Shown: positions 24,902 through 34,602 of the stretch, one piece after another
Layout: every line of letters starts with the position of its first letter
Numbering within the stretch: the stretch's first letter is position 1
DNA from: Heliophilum fasciatum
GTDB taxonomy: Bacteria > Bacillota > Desulfitobacteriia > Heliobacteriales > Heliobacteriaceae
Reading direction: 5' to 3'
Assembly: GCF_004341395.1 (NCBI RefSeq)
Contig: NZ_SLXT01000004.1
Span: 113,846 to 177,845, forward strand
Length of the DNA stretch: 64,000 nucleotides
Made by a program: the position numbers and the translations under genes
The notes under the pieces: model-generated
What the model was told of the DNA's origin: nothing
The model's input: the letters and a program-made list of their open reading frames with translations, nothing else
The model's database searches: none

Positions 24902-27009
24902 AGTTCGCACCATCACCCTTAAATGATGATTACGGTCACGACCTAAGCGCCGACCCGGTAGTTACGAACAAACGCAAAGAATTCGAACATACCTTACGCA
25001 TCTTTATTCTTATCGCCATCACCGTTTTCAGCTTGCTGCTCCTGCGAGTGTTTTACCTGCAGTTTATCGCCGGCGCGGAATACCAAGCCACGTCCGAAGA
25101 AAACCGGGTGAAACTCTTGCCGATTCCGGCCATGCGCGGTGACATTGTCGATCAAAACGGCGTCGTGATGGCCACATCGGTGCCGGTGTACAGCGTCTAC
25201 TTAACGCACCTGGACATCAAAGATAAAAATACGCAAAACGAAGTCATTGAGAAACTGGCTCAAATTCTCGGCGCCAATGACCCTAAAATCACTCCCGATT
25301 ACATTCGCGGCCAGATCAAAACGATGCAAACGCGCATGTATGAGCCGGTGTTGATCAAAACCAAACTGACCGAATCGGAAGTGGCGTTGATCGAAGAGCG
25401 CCGTGCGGAATTGCCCGGCATCGTAGTGGAAAAAGGCCCCCTGCGCTACTATCCGCCCTACGAAGGCACCCAAATGGCCGGCCACTTGCTTGGCTACGTT
25501 CGCGAGATCAGCGCGGATGAACTTAAGCGTAATAACGACGAGAATTACCGGCTTGGCGAAATGATCGGTAAATTCGGTTTGGAAAAGGCCTACGAAAAAT
25601 ACTTGCGCGGCCAGGACGGCTATCAGCAAGTCGAAGTGAACTATCTCAATCGGCCGATTCAGCAGTTTTACAGCCAAGTTCCCGAACCAGGCAACCGCCT
25701 GGTCATGACGATTGACGTGAAAGTGCAAAAAGCCATGGAAGACGCCATGGACGAAGTGCTGAAGCGCGTGCAAGCAGAAAACCCCAAAGCCCAGGCCGGT
25801 TCCGGTGTATTGATCAATGTCCGTACCGGCGCGATCCTGGCTATGGTTTCGCGGCCGGGGTTGAACCCCAATGACTTTATCGGCAAACTCGATCAAACGA
25901 CGGCCGACTACTATTTCCGTTCCAGCCCACCGGCCCATATCAATCGCGCCATTCAAGCGACGTACCCGCCAGGCTCGACGTTTAAACCGATAACGGCCAT
26001 GGCGGCCCTCGATTCCGGCCGCTTGACGCCGGATGAGTACATGACCTGCACCGGCGCCTATTGGGAAAAACCCTATATCCGTTGCTGGTCCGTGCACGGT
26101 CCCGTTAACCTGAACTCAGCCATGGCCGGCTCCTGCAACGTCTATATGCAAGAAGCCGGACGGCGCGCCGGTATCGATAACATCAGCCGCGTGGCCCGTG
26201 ACTTTGGCCTTGGTCAGGAAACGGGCGTACTCTTACCCGGTGAGGAACAGGGATTGCTGCCTGGTAAAGATTGGAAGCGAGCTTGGGGCAGTTCGTACGC
26301 CAGCAATCGCTATAAAGCGCGCTTGCTGGAATTGCAAAAACGCACGGAAGAACAACTGCAAGCGGCCGCCACCGAAGAAGAAAAACAAAAAATCCGTAAA
26401 AAAGATGCGCAGTTGCGCCGCGTCATTGAGCAAGATTACAACAATGACATGACCTACTGGCCGTACTGGCAAGCTTTTGAAACATACAATACCTCCATCG
26501 GTCAGGGCCGCAACCAATTTACGGTGTTACAACTGGCCAACTACATGGCCACCTTGGCGAACGGCGGCAATCGTTACCAACCCTATCTGGTCGATCGCAT
26601 CGAATCGCAAGATCAAAAAGTGATTCAGAAGTTTGCACCGACCTTGATCAATAAAGTATCCGTTTCACCGGAAACCATGGCGGCAGTTCGTCGGTCCATG
26701 CTGGCCGTTACGGAACCACGAGGCACGGCCCACTTTCTCTTTAGCGACTTTCCGTTTAAAGTCGCTGCGAAAACCGGTACGGCCGAAACCGGCCAGGTCG
26801 GTGATGATAAAGAGCGAGACTACCAAGGTGTTTTTGTAGCCTTTGCCCCCTACGACAACCCGGAAGTTGCCTTTGCCGGCATCGTTGAATACGGTCGCCA
26901 TGGCGGCACGTCGGCCGGTCTGGTGGCTCGGTCCGTTTTCGAGCAATATTTTGGTCTGAAGTCATCGAATCATGCCAGCATTATGCCGGCTGGACGGGTC
27001 GAAGAATAA
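24898..27009 (+). CDS. mrdA: Penicillin-binding protein 2 (class B transpeptidase)
   Basis: A 703-aa elongasome transpeptidase: cytoplasmic tail, one transmembrane helix (about residues 37-58), dimerisation domain with RGDIVDQNGVVMATS, then the transpeptidase domain with the nucleophile serine in PGSTFKPI, SCN and KTGTAE. An internal segment near residues 475-515 is very rich in Lys, Glu and Gln (RTEEQLQAAATEEEKQKIRK) and probably forms a helical insertion. It works with RodA, encoded four genes downstream. Confidence 0.95.
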   Translation: MKFAPSPLNDDYGHDLSADPVVTNKRKEFEHTLRIFILIAITVFSLLLLRVFYLQFIAGAEYQATSEENRVKLLPIPAMRGDIVDQNGVVMATSVPVYSVYLTHLDIKDKNTQNEVIEKLAQILGANDPKITPDYIRGQIKTMQTRMYEPVLIKTKLTESEVALIEERRAELPGIVVEKGPLRYYPPYEGTQMAGHLLGYVREISADELKRNNDENYRLGEMIGKFGLEKAYEKYLRGQDGYQQVEVNYLNRPIQQFYSQVPEPGNRLVMTIDVKVQKAMEDAMDEVLKRVQAENPKAQAGSGVLINVRTGAILAMVSRPGLNPNDFIGKLDQTTADYYFRSSPPAHINRAIQATYPPGSTFKPITAMAALDSGRLTPDEYMTCTGAYWEKPYIRCWSVHGPVNLNSAMAGSCNVYMQEAGRRAGIDNISRVARDFGLGQETGVLLPGEEQGLLPGKDWKRAWGSSYASNRYKARLLELQKRTEEQLQAAATEEEKQKIRKKDAQLRRVIEQDYNNDMTYWPYWQAFETYNTSIGQGRNQFTVLQLANYMATLANGGNRYQPYLVDRIESQDQKVIQKFAPTLINKVSVSPETMAAVRRSMLAVTEPRGTAHFLFSDFPFKVAAKTGTAETGQVGDDKERDYQGVFVAFAPYDNPEVAFAGIVEYGRHGGTSAGLVARSVFEQYFGLKSSNHASIMPAGRVEE

Positions 27010-27042
27010 GGATGTAAGGCAGAAATATAACTTTTACGATGC

Positions 27043-27071
27043 TTGTGGGAAGGAAAACTCACAACTATGTA
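27043..27071 (+). promoter_or_regulatory. Weak promoter candidate before minC
   Basis: TTGTGG, 17-bp spacer, TATGTA in the 115-bp gap between mrdA and minC. The -10 box is poor; it would allow min genes to be transcribed apart from mre. Confidence 0.3.
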
Positions 27072-27124
27072 GAATTCAATCGTACAACTGGCAAAGATAT
27101 GGAAATCTTCGGAGAGGAAGACCG

Positions 27125-27979
27125 ATGAAGAATCCCGATATCATTATTAAAGGCGGCAAAGACGGACTAACCTTCTATCTCGATGGAAATTGCGATTTTG
27201 AGGAACTGGCCAGGGCCATTGAACACAAACTGGCCGCTGCCGACAGTTTTCTCGTCGGTGCCAGCGTCAGCGTTGATGTTGGTTGGCGTCAACTAACGGA
27301 AGAACAGCACACCATCATTCGACGACTTTTTCCCTCCTATGGCCTTATCTTGCGGAGCATTCATACATGGGAACAACCGGAAAACCAAAGCGAAGATGAA
27401 GTGATACCGCAAGACCATCGGGAGCGCATCTACCAGATCGCCAACCAGCTTTATGAATCTAAAGATAAAGGGGAACAATCATCCGTGCTGAGTCCAAGGC
27501 GAGCGAGTATTATCGAAACACCGGCTGTTTCCACGGTGCCACCGGCTGTAACGCCTGCACCTCTGCCGGCGGAAGCAGTAGAGCCTGACCCGGCCGAAGA
27601 TAATGCCATCAACACCCAAGGCGGCGATGAGCAGGCACTGGTGATCCAGCGCACGTTGCGCTCGGGTCAGACCGTTCGTTATCCTGGGCATGTGATCATT
27701 TTAGGTGATGTCAATCCCGGTGCCGAAGTGATCGCCGGCGGTAATATCATCGTGATGGGGATTTTTCGCGGCGTAGCCCATGCCGGTGCGATGGGTGACG
27801 ATCGCGCGATTGTGACAGCGTTGCGCTTACGCCCTGTACAATTGCGTATTGCCAACCACATTACCCGACCGCCTGACGATGACAACGCACTGCCCGATCA
27901 GCCGGAAGTTGCGCGTATTCGTGATGGTGTGGTGACGATCGAGCAATACCAGTTTGGCCCCGTAAAATCCATCGGTTGA
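27125..27979 (+). CDS. minC: Septum site-determining protein MinC
   Basis: A 284-aa inhibitor of FtsZ ring assembly. The N-terminal FtsZ-interacting domain (1-100) is followed by a proline/alanine-rich linker (about 120-165) and the C-terminal beta-helix (about 180-280, VRYPGHVIILGDVNPGAEVI and GNIIVMGIFRGVAHAG) that binds MinD. ATG with GGAGAGG upstream. The long linker is variable in the family. Confidence 0.92.
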   Translation: MKNPDIIIKGGKDGLTFYLDGNCDFEELARAIEHKLAAADSFLVGASVSVDVGWRQLTEEQHTIIRRLFPSYGLILRSIHTWEQPENQSEDEVIPQDHRERIYQIANQLYESKDKGEQSSVLSPRRASIIETPAVSTVPPAVTPAPLPAEAVEPDPAEDNAINTQGGDEQALVIQRTLRSGQTVRYPGHVIILGDVNPGAEVIAGGNIIVMGIFRGVAHAGAMGDDRAIVTALRLRPVQLRIANHITRPPDDDNALPDQPEVARIRDGVVTIEQYQFGPVKSIG

Positions 27980-27999
27980 ATACAGAAGGAGGAGCATGC

Positions 28000-28800
28000 A
28001 TGGGGGAAGTCATTGTTATTACATCGGGCAAAGGCGGCGTGGGTAAAACCACAACGACGGCCAATCTTGGAACAGGTCTGGCTTCATTAGGTTACAAAGT
28101 CGTTCTGATCGATACCGATATTGGACTGCGCAATCTCGATGTAGTTATGGGGCTGGAAAATCGCATCGTTTACGACATTGTCGATGTTACCTCCGGAAAA
28201 GTCACCGCCAGCAAAGCGTTGATCAAAGACAAACGTTTTCCCGACGGACGCCTCAGCCTGTTGCCGGCGGCCCAGACCAAAGACAAAACGGCCGTCAATC
28301 CAACGCAAATGGTCAAGCTCTGTGAAGAACTGAAACAAGAGTACGACTTTGTGCTGATCGATTGTCCTGCCGGTATTGAACAAGGCTTTAAAAACGCCGT
28401 TGCCGGAGCAGAGAAAGCGATTGTAGTGACGACGCCGGAAGTCTCGGCGATCCGCGATGCCGACCGCATCGTCGGCTTGCTGGAAGCATCGGATCTGAAA
28501 AACCCGCGGCTGATCATCAACCGCCTCCGACCGACAATGGTGCGCCAGGGCGACATGATGTCCATTGAAGATATGGTAGACATCTTGGCCATCGATGTGA
28601 TTGGTGTAGTTCCCGAAGATGACACCATCGTCATCTCCACCAATAAAGGTGAGCCGGCGATCCTTGATCCCAAATCCCGCGCAGGGCAAGCCTACCGCAA
28701 TATCACACAGCGCATCACCGGCCATGATGTCCCCTTGATGAATTTAGATGAACCGCAAGGTCTGGTCGATAAGTTGCGCAAGATTTTTGGCAAAGGGTGA
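28000..28800 (+). CDS. minD: Septum site-determining ATPase MinD
   Basis: A 266-aa ParA-type ATPase with the deviant Walker A motif GKGGVGKTTTTANLG, switch residues DTDIGLRNLD and a C-terminal amphipathic helix (VDKLRKIFGKG) for membrane binding. It recruits MinC to membranes away from mid-cell. AAGGAGG is 7 bases before the ATG at 28000; an ATG at 27995 is out of frame. Confidence 0.96.
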   Translation: MGEVIVITSGKGGVGKTTTTANLGTGLASLGYKVVLIDTDIGLRNLDVVMGLENRIVYDIVDVTSGKVTASKALIKDKRFPDGRLSLLPAAQTKDKTAVNPTQMVKLCEELKQEYDFVLIDCPAGIEQGFKNAVAGAEKAIVVTTPEVSAIRDADRIVGLLEASDLKNPRLIINRLRPTMVRQGDMMSIEDMVDILAIDVIGVVPEDDTIVISTNKGEPAILDPKSRAGQAYRNITQRITGHDVPLMNLDEPQGLVDKLRKIFGKG

Positions 28801-28826
28801 GGAGTAGAGAAAAGGAGAAGGTATCC

Positions 28827-29102
28827 ATGGCAATGATCGACTTCATCAACCGCGTTTTTGGCAAAGAAACCGGCAGTAAATCCATCGCCAAAGAGCGACT
28901 GCGCCTGGTACTTGTACATGATCGCTGCAACATTTCTCCCGAAATTTTAGATGATCTAAAAGAAGACTTGATTCGTGTGATCTCCAAATATCTTGAAATC
29001 GATGTTCGCTCTCTCGATGTCAGCTTCAGTCAGGAAGATCAGGCCATGGCCCTGGTCGCCAATATTCCCGTCATCGGCGTCAAGCGCCAGAACCAAACAT
29101 AA
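28827..29102 (+). CDS. minE: Cell division topological factor MinE
   Basis: A 91-aa activator of the MinD ATPase. It has the N-terminal membrane-targeting helix (MAMIDFINRVFG), the MinD contact region (AKERLRLVLVHDR) and a C-terminal dimerisation domain. Presence of MinE means this organism oscillates or patterns MinD rather than using DivIVA/MinJ as Bacillus does. The last codons and stop are the first copy of a 17-bp tandem repeat. Confidence 0.93.
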   Translation: MAMIDFINRVFGKETGSKSIAKERLRLVLVHDRCNISPEILDDLKEDLIRVISKYLEIDVRSLDVSFSQEDQAMALVANIPVIGVKRQNQT

Positions 29103-29136
29103 GCCAGAACCAAACACAAGCCAGAACTAAACATAA
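29086..29136 (+). repeat. Three 17-bp tandem repeats across the minE stop
   Basis: GCCAGAACCAAACATAA is followed by two near-copies (29103-29119 and 29120-29136) differing at one position each. The first copy encodes the last residues and stop of MinE; the others are untranslated. Confidence 0.9.
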
Positions 29137-29147
29137 ATGAACCAGTG

Positions 29148-29181
29148 CCTCTCACCCGTTCCGGGCAAGAGAGGCCTTTTC
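29148..29181 (+). terminator. Intrinsic terminator after minCDE
   Basis: GCCTCTC pairs with GAGAGGC, with inner CCCG/CGGG pairing, followed by CTTTTC. Short T-run, so moderately strong. Confidence 0.65.
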
Positions 29182-29269
29182 ATGGGGATGCTTTTCACCT
29201 ATACTTATGGATTAAGGACGCCGTACCGATGACGAAGGGAATTAACGATCAATTGCTGGAGGAAGGCCA

Positions 29270-30394
29270 TTGGATCTCAAACGAATAAAAAACATCGATG
29301 TTACGTTGCTTGTGAGCGTCTTCTTGCTGTTGACCTTTAGTCTGATCATCTTGAGCAGTGCCTCTTCCAATGTCGGGCGGGAGCCCCTTGACTTTGTACG
29401 CAAACAAGCAACCTGGATGCTGATCGGCATTACCTTGGCCGGCAGCTTTCTTTTCGTACAATATCAAACGATGGCCCGTTTTTCCTGGTACATCTATGCG
29501 GCGAATCTCTTGCTGCTGATGACAGTCTTTTTTATCGGGATCAATGTGAACGGTGCGGTTCGCTGGGTGAACATCGGCGCCTTTCAGTTTCAGCCGTCGG
29601 AGTTCTCGAAATTAATCATGATCGTTACGTTCGCTGATTTCTTGGCACGCCGACAGGGCCAACTGAATACGTTGAAAGAGCTCTTGCCTTGCTTTGCCTA
29701 TGTGGCCGTACCGATGCTGCTGATCCTCAAGCAACCCGATCTGGGGACATCGCTGGTCTTAATTGCCATTATGATTGGGATGATGTATGCCGCAGGCGCG
29801 AATAAGCGCATTCTAACGTCACTGATCACTGGTGGACTTGTTGTGATCGTCTTTTCTTTATATGCCCATTTCCAGTGGGGATTGCCGCTGCCTTTGCAAG
29901 AATACCAGATCAACCGGCTGATTATTTTTATCAATCCCGATCTCGATCCGGTACGTACCGGGTATCATATTCGCCAGTCGCTGATCGCCATTGGTTCCGG
30001 CGGTCTTTTTGGCAAGGGATTGTTTAACGGCACCCAAGCACAGCTTAACTTTTTGCCGGAGCATCATACGGACTTTATCTTTTCGGTCGTCGGTGAGGAA
30101 TTGGGCTTTGCTGGTGTTTTCGGTTTGCTATTGCTTTTTTTCATCTTGATCGTCCGTGGATTGCGTATTGCCCGTGATGCCCGCGATATCTATGGCTCCT
30201 TACTGGTGATCGGGATCTTATCGATGTTTCTTTTTCATATTATGATCAACGTCGGTATGACGATCGGTATTATGCCGGTGACCGGGATTCCCTTGCCTTT
30301 TGTCAGCTATGGCGGGTCAGCGATGATCACCAATATGGCCTGCATTGGTATTCTACTTAACGTAAATCTACGCAGACGCACCATTTTGTTCTAG
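29270..30394 (+). CDS. rodA: RodA, SEDS-family glycan polymerase
   Basis: A 374-aa membrane protein with about ten helices. SEDS signatures are VNGAVRWVNIGAFQFQPSEF, KQPDLGTSLVL, GLFGKGLFNGTQAQLNFLPE and the C-terminal GIPLPFVSYGGSAM. It polymerises lipid II with PBP2 during side-wall growth. TTG start with GGAGGAAGG upstream. RodA rather than FtsW is chosen from the neighbouring mre/mrdA genes. Confidence 0.92.
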   Translation: MDLKRIKNIDVTLLVSVFLLLTFSLIILSSASSNVGREPLDFVRKQATWMLIGITLAGSFLFVQYQTMARFSWYIYAANLLLLMTVFFIGINVNGAVRWVNIGAFQFQPSEFSKLIMIVTFADFLARRQGQLNTLKELLPCFAYVAVPMLLILKQPDLGTSLVLIAIMIGMMYAAGANKRILTSLITGGLVVIVFSLYAHFQWGLPLPLQEYQINRLIIFINPDLDPVRTGYHIRQSLIAIGSGGLFGKGLFNGTQAQLNFLPEHHTDFIFSVVGEELGFAGVFGLLLLFFILIVRGLRIARDARDIYGSLLVIGILSMFLFHIMINVGMTIGIMPVTGIPLPFVSYGGSAMITNMACIGILLNVNLRRRTILF

Positions 30395-30406
30395 GGGGCT
30401 TTATCG

Positions 30407-31093
30407 TTGAGTGGGCATCAGTTAAAAATCAATGATCAACTGGAATTCATGGTTTCTGATCGGAATACGTACCGAGGTGCCTATCAAAGCCAGGTCCGAG
30501 CGATTACCGATGAAGTGCTGTTTCTTGATGTACCGCGCAACAAAGAGCGGATCATGATCATCAATACCAATGAGCAACTGGAATTTTACCGGGTGACGGA
30601 GACGACGATCTGGCGTTACCGCGGCACCGTGATGACCCAAGGGGTATCGTCACGGTTGATGAAGATCAAGCAACCGCTCCATATCGACAAAATCCAGCGG
30701 CGTAATTTTTTTCGTGTTCCCGTCAACATTTTAACAAAATTCGCCCGGGCCGATGAAACGAAGCCAATGGGTGAGTGGGAGTGGGAAGAGACGCGGGTGC
30801 GTGACTTATCGGGCGGTGGTTTGTGCTTGATCAACAAGACCCCGTTAAAAGCAGGGCTACAACTGGTCATTGATCTACCCTTGAATCAAGAGACCCTGCA
30901 ATTGTGGGGCGAAGTGAAACGAGTAGGCATGGAATGCGATGACGAGGGCCTCTTTTACGTATCCGGTGTTGAATTCCTCGATATTTTTCCAAGTGACCAG
31001 GATTTGGTGGTCCAATATGTTTTTGCGAAACAGCGCAGTCTATTGCGCAAAGGGAATACTCCCGGTGGGGAGGAAGGGACGCTTAATTCTTAA
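30407..31093 (+). CDS. PilZ-domain c-di-GMP-binding protein (YcgR-like)
   Basis: A 228-aa protein with an N-terminal YcgR-type beta-barrel (1-100) and a C-terminal PilZ domain carrying both ligand motifs, RRNFFRVPV and DLSGGGLCL. Such proteins bind cyclic di-GMP and usually slow flagellar rotation or modulate exopolysaccharide synthesis. No diguanylate cyclase or motility gene is adjacent. TTG start with AGGGGG upstream; only 12 bp after rodA. Confidence 0.88.
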   Translation: MSGHQLKINDQLEFMVSDRNTYRGAYQSQVRAITDEVLFLDVPRNKERIMIINTNEQLEFYRVTETTIWRYRGTVMTQGVSSRLMKIKQPLHIDKIQRRNFFRVPVNILTKFARADETKPMGEWEWEETRVRDLSGGGLCLINKTPLKAGLQLVIDLPLNQETLQLWGEVKRVGMECDDEGLFYVSGVEFLDIFPSDQDLVVQYVFAKQRSLLRKGNTPGGEEGTLNS

Positions 31094-31110
31094 CCGGAAG
31101 GGGAGACACC

Positions 31111-32796
31111 ATGGACGGCCATCGACCCTATATCGGACTGACCATCATCACCCCGCAAGGGAACGATTATTGCCGCTGGTGGAACCGGCGTACGCCGCTG
31201 CAGGTCTTAGCCAATGAACTGCAAGCGCAATACCGGGCGCCGATCGTGGCGTTATCGGTAAATAACCAGTTGGAAGACTTACGGTATACGCCCGATGAAG
31301 ACTGTACCGTGGAAATGGTCGACATGACCAAGGAAGCGGGACTGCGGGTCTATGCTCGGAGCTTGGCTTTTGTACTGATGCGTACGGCCCGCGAATTGTT
31401 CCCGGAGCGGCAGTTGGAGATTCAATTTTCCTTAAATAAAGGTTTCTATAGCGAGCTGCTCGGCGATGAGCCGTTGACTGATGAGATGGTCAATCGCTTA
31501 CGGGAGCGCATGTGGGATACCATACGCGCCGCTGAACCGATTGAACGGTCTGTGGTCAGCCGGGAAAAAGCGATGGAAATTTTGGTCGGCGCCGGGCGGC
31601 AGGAGCAAGCGGAGTTACTGCGCTACCGTACTAGCAAGGAAGTCAATCTTTACCGGTGCGGTGAGTTCATCGATTTTAGTGATGAGATTCTCGTGCCGCA
31701 CACGGGACTGATCACTTGCTATCAGATGCTCAAACACTACACAGGTATTTTATTACGCCATCCGGACAGCAATGATGCCGGAACGCTTCCTGCCAATGTG
31801 GAGCAAAAAAAGCTCAGTTATATTTTTCTCGAGTCCGACAAATGGGCCAAGATTGTCAAAGTGCATAATGTGTTTGAACTAAACAAGTACAGCGAACGAG
31901 GGGATGCCGGTGAAGTGATCCGCATCGCTGAGGCGTTGCACGAGAAAAAAATTGCCCAGATTGCCGATCGAATCGCCGATCATCCGGAGCAAGCACGGTT
32001 GATTTTAATTGCCGGGCCCTCATCGTCGGGCAAGACGACCTTTGCGCAGCGGCTGAAAATTCAACTGCGCGTCAACGGATTATCGCCGGTGACGATCGCC
32101 TTGGATGATTACTTTTTTTCGCGCGATCAAACACCGCGTGACCAAAACGGGGAATATGACTTCGAGCACATTGATGCCATCGATCGCCAACTTTTTAACG
32201 AGCATTTGACCAAATTGATCGCCGGCGAAGCGGTAGACATTCCGTTTTTTAATTTTCATACGGGGCAACGGGAATACCGCGAAGGCCGGAAAGTGCAAAT
32301 TCAGAGCAATCAACCGATCATTATCGAAGGGATCCATGGCCTTAATGAAGCACTGACGGAACGCGTTGAGCGCAGTCAGAAATTCAAAATCTACGTCAGC
32401 GCTTTGCTCCAGGTCAATTTGGATTTGATGAATTACATCAAGTCGACCGATGCGCGGGCGATTCGCCGCATCACCCGAGACAGCAAATTCCGCTCTTATC
32501 CGGCCGAGCGTACCTTAGCCATCTGGCCCTCCGTACGCCGTGGTGAAGAGCGTTGGATCTTCCCCTATCAAGAAGAAGCTGACATCATGTTTAACTCCGC
32601 CCTTGTCTATGAACCGGCCGTGATCAAGACCTATGCAGAACCGCTTTTGCGAGCAATACCAAAGCAAAGTCGCGTCTATGGCGAAGCCCAGCGGCTACTG
32701 TCGCTGCTTGACTATTTCTGTGTTATTGATGATCAGGAGATTGCGCCGAATTCCATTTTGCGCGAGTTCATCGGCGGCAGTTGTTTTGCGAAATGA
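31111..32796 (+). CDS. TGS-domain nucleoside kinase (uridine kinase-like)
   Basis: A 561-aa protein: an N-terminal TGS-like domain (1-75), a region like the second editing-associated domain of threonyl-tRNA synthetase (about 75-250) and a C-terminal uridine kinase/phosphoribulokinase P-loop domain (GPSSSGKTTFAQRL near 307, DDYFFSRDQTPRD, EGIHGLNE). The architecture is a known but poorly characterised family in Clostridia and Thermotogae. The kinase probably phosphorylates a nucleoside or related substrate; the true substrate is not evident. Confidence 0.85.
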   Translation: MDGHRPYIGLTIITPQGNDYCRWWNRRTPLQVLANELQAQYRAPIVALSVNNQLEDLRYTPDEDCTVEMVDMTKEAGLRVYARSLAFVLMRTARELFPERQLEIQFSLNKGFYSELLGDEPLTDEMVNRLRERMWDTIRAAEPIERSVVSREKAMEILVGAGRQEQAELLRYRTSKEVNLYRCGEFIDFSDEILVPHTGLITCYQMLKHYTGILLRHPDSNDAGTLPANVEQKKLSYIFLESDKWAKIVKVHNVFELNKYSERGDAGEVIRIAEALHEKKIAQIADRIADHPEQARLILIAGPSSSGKTTFAQRLKIQLRVNGLSPVTIALDDYFFSRDQTPRDQNGEYDFEHIDAIDRQLFNEHLTKLIAGEAVDIPFFNFHTGQREYREGRKVQIQSNQPIIIEGIHGLNEALTERVERSQKFKIYVSALLQVNLDLMNYIKSTDARAIRRITRDSKFRSYPAERTLAIWPSVRRGEERWIFPYQEEADIMFNSALVYEPAVIKTYAEPLLRAIPKQSRVYGEAQRLLSLLDYFCVIDDQEIAPNSILREFIGGSCFAK

Positions 32797-32806
32797 AAGG
32801 AAGATC

Positions 32807-34432
32807 ATGAAACGTATTGCAGCCTTTTTGATCCTTTTGCTCAGCTTTTGGAGTATCCTGCTGCCTAGCCCTAAGGCCGAGGCCGCGGCGCCGATCACCA
32901 TCGTTCTTAACGGTAAAACGGTTGCTCCCGATGTGCCGCCAATCATTGTGGCCGGGCGAACGATGGTGCCGATTCGCTTTATTTCAGAAAAGTTAGGGCT
33001 GACGGTGCACTGGGATAATGACCGCCGGGAAGCGACGATCGTCGGCGGCGGCAAAAATCTGGTGATCGCGCCGGCGCAGTGGCAGGCGCGCATTAATGAT
33101 GACGTAGTTAAGCTGGATGTACCGCCGGTCATCGAAAAAGATCGCTTGATGGTGCCTTTGCGCTGGGTCAGCCAGGCAACGGGGATCGGCGTTGATTGGA
33201 ACAACGCAACGCGAACGGTGCTGTTGACCTCAGCGGCAACGAACGCCGGCAGTCCTGGCAATGCTGGCGGTTCTGGCAATGCTGGCGGTTCCGGCAATGT
33301 CGGTGGTTCCGGTGGTTCCGGCAACTCCAATAGTTCCGGCAGCGCCTCCGGAGCCGGGAACAACGGCGGGACCTCCAACAATGCAGGCGCAATTAAGCCC
33401 CCGGCCGTCTCCGCTACATCCACCGTGAGCGCTGTTGAGTGGAACATTGACAACGGGGATTTGCTGGTGACGATCAAAACACCGTCGACCACCAAAAATA
33501 TTATGCGTCTCGACGGGCCGCCGCGGATCGTTGTGGACATTGCGAATACGGTGATGGGTGAGAACCTGTCCAAGCTGATCGTTGTTGGCCTTGATCCCTT
33601 ACAACGTATCCGCATTGCCCAGAACGAAGCGAAGAAAGTGCGCTTGGTTTTTGATTTAACCGAAGCCACACAAGCACAGACGATTCAAGGTGACGGTTAC
33701 ATACAAGTACGCATTCCTGGTAGATCAAGCTGGCGTCCGGTCCCGGGAATCCCGCAGATTATCATCGATCCCGGTCATGGCGGCAACGATCCCGGGGCGA
33801 TCGGGCCGACGGGCGTACAAGAAAAAAAGGTTAACTTACAGATCGCCCTGGCACTGCGCGAACGGCTGAAGGCACGCAAGATCTACGTACACATGACCCG
33901 CACGACTGATACCGATGTGCCGCTGCTTGACCGTTCCACCATTACAGCCCAATTGCGACCGGCCCTTTTCCTCAGCATTCATGCCAATTCCATCAGTAAG
34001 CCTGAGATTGGCGGCACCGAATCATACTATCAGTATGAAGCGGGCCTGTACTTAGCGCAGATGCTACATAAGTACCTTGTACCTGCCGTCGGACGTGAAG
34101 ATCGCAAGATTCGAAAAGCGAATTTTTCGGTGTTACGCAACTCACCGGTTCCGGCAGCGCTGGAAGAAGTGGCCTACCTCTCCAATCCAGAAGAAGAAAA
34201 ACTACTGGTCAATGCAGATTTTCAACAAAACGTGGCCACCGCCCTGGCGCAGGGTATATTAGCGTATCTGGGCCAGCCCTTGCTATCTGGGGAGGAACTG
34301 GCAGGTGCGATGAACAAAGACAGCAAAGCGCCGGACACGAAGCCGTCGGGCACCCCATCGTCGGGCGGTCAACTGCCAGGCACCCAACCGTCAGGTTCCC
34401 AGCCATCTGATATCAAACAACCCTTGCAGTGA
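32807..34432 (+). CDS. Secreted N-acetylmuramoyl-L-alanine amidase
   Basis: A 541-aa exported cell-wall hydrolase. Signal peptide (1-26, cleavage near AEAAA), copper-amine-oxidase-like N-terminal domain (27-145), Gly/Ser/Asn-rich linker built of GNAGGS-type repeats (about 147-200), AMIN domain (205-300) and amidase_3 domain (315-490). The amidase has zinc ligands in DPGHGGNDPGA, E in QEKKVN and H in SIHANS, plus the catalytic E in LEEVAYLSN. The C-terminal tail is made of Pro/Ser/Gly repeats. The start is at the ATG preceded by AAAGGAAG; the same frame is open 174 bp further upstream within the kinase gene, but without a signal. Confidence 0.93.
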   Translation: MKRIAAFLILLLSFWSILLPSPKAEAAAPITIVLNGKTVAPDVPPIIVAGRTMVPIRFISEKLGLTVHWDNDRREATIVGGGKNLVIAPAQWQARINDDVVKLDVPPVIEKDRLMVPLRWVSQATGIGVDWNNATRTVLLTSAATNAGSPGNAGGSGNAGGSGNVGGSGGSGNSNSSGSASGAGNNGGTSNNAGAIKPPAVSATSTVSAVEWNIDNGDLLVTIKTPSTTKNIMRLDGPPRIVVDIANTVMGENLSKLIVVGLDPLQRIRIAQNEAKKVRLVFDLTEATQAQTIQGDGYIQVRIPGRSSWRPVPGIPQIIIDPGHGGNDPGAIGPTGVQEKKVNLQIALALRERLKARKIYVHMTRTTDTDVPLLDRSTITAQLRPALFLSIHANSISKPEIGGTESYYQYEAGLYLAQMLHKYLVPAVGREDRKIRKANFSVLRNSPVPAALEEVAYLSNPEEEKLLVNADFQQNVATALAQGILAYLGQPLLSGEELAGAMNKDSKAPDTKPSGTPSSGGQLPGTQPSGSQPSDIKQPLQ

Positions 34433-34497
34433 TCTTATTGACATCATAATCGACTGCCGCTAGCAGCATAAGCAAACGCATGGACAACCATCGCATG

Positions 34498-34536
34498 AAG
34501 GCCCTTTCCGCACAGCCGGAGAGGGCCTTTTCCTTT
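34498..34536 (+). terminator. Intrinsic terminator after the amidase gene
   Basis: AAGGCCCTTTCC pairs with GGAGAGGGCCTT, followed by TTCCTTTTT. Confidence 0.85.
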
Positions 34537-34602
34537 TTCCACCGGAAATCAGTGGTTTTAGAAAGCATCTGCCAAGAAATCACCTGTCAAGAAATCCTTG
34601 TC

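Noticed and set aside
23909..24916. 335-codon minus-strand frame opposite mreC and mreD
   Set aside because: It is composition-driven antisense with His/Gln-rich nonsense, and both mre genes on the plus strand are secure.
25201..26097. 298-codon minus-strand frame opposite mrdA
   Set aside because: It is the antisense shadow of a confirmed PBP2 coding region with no family motif.
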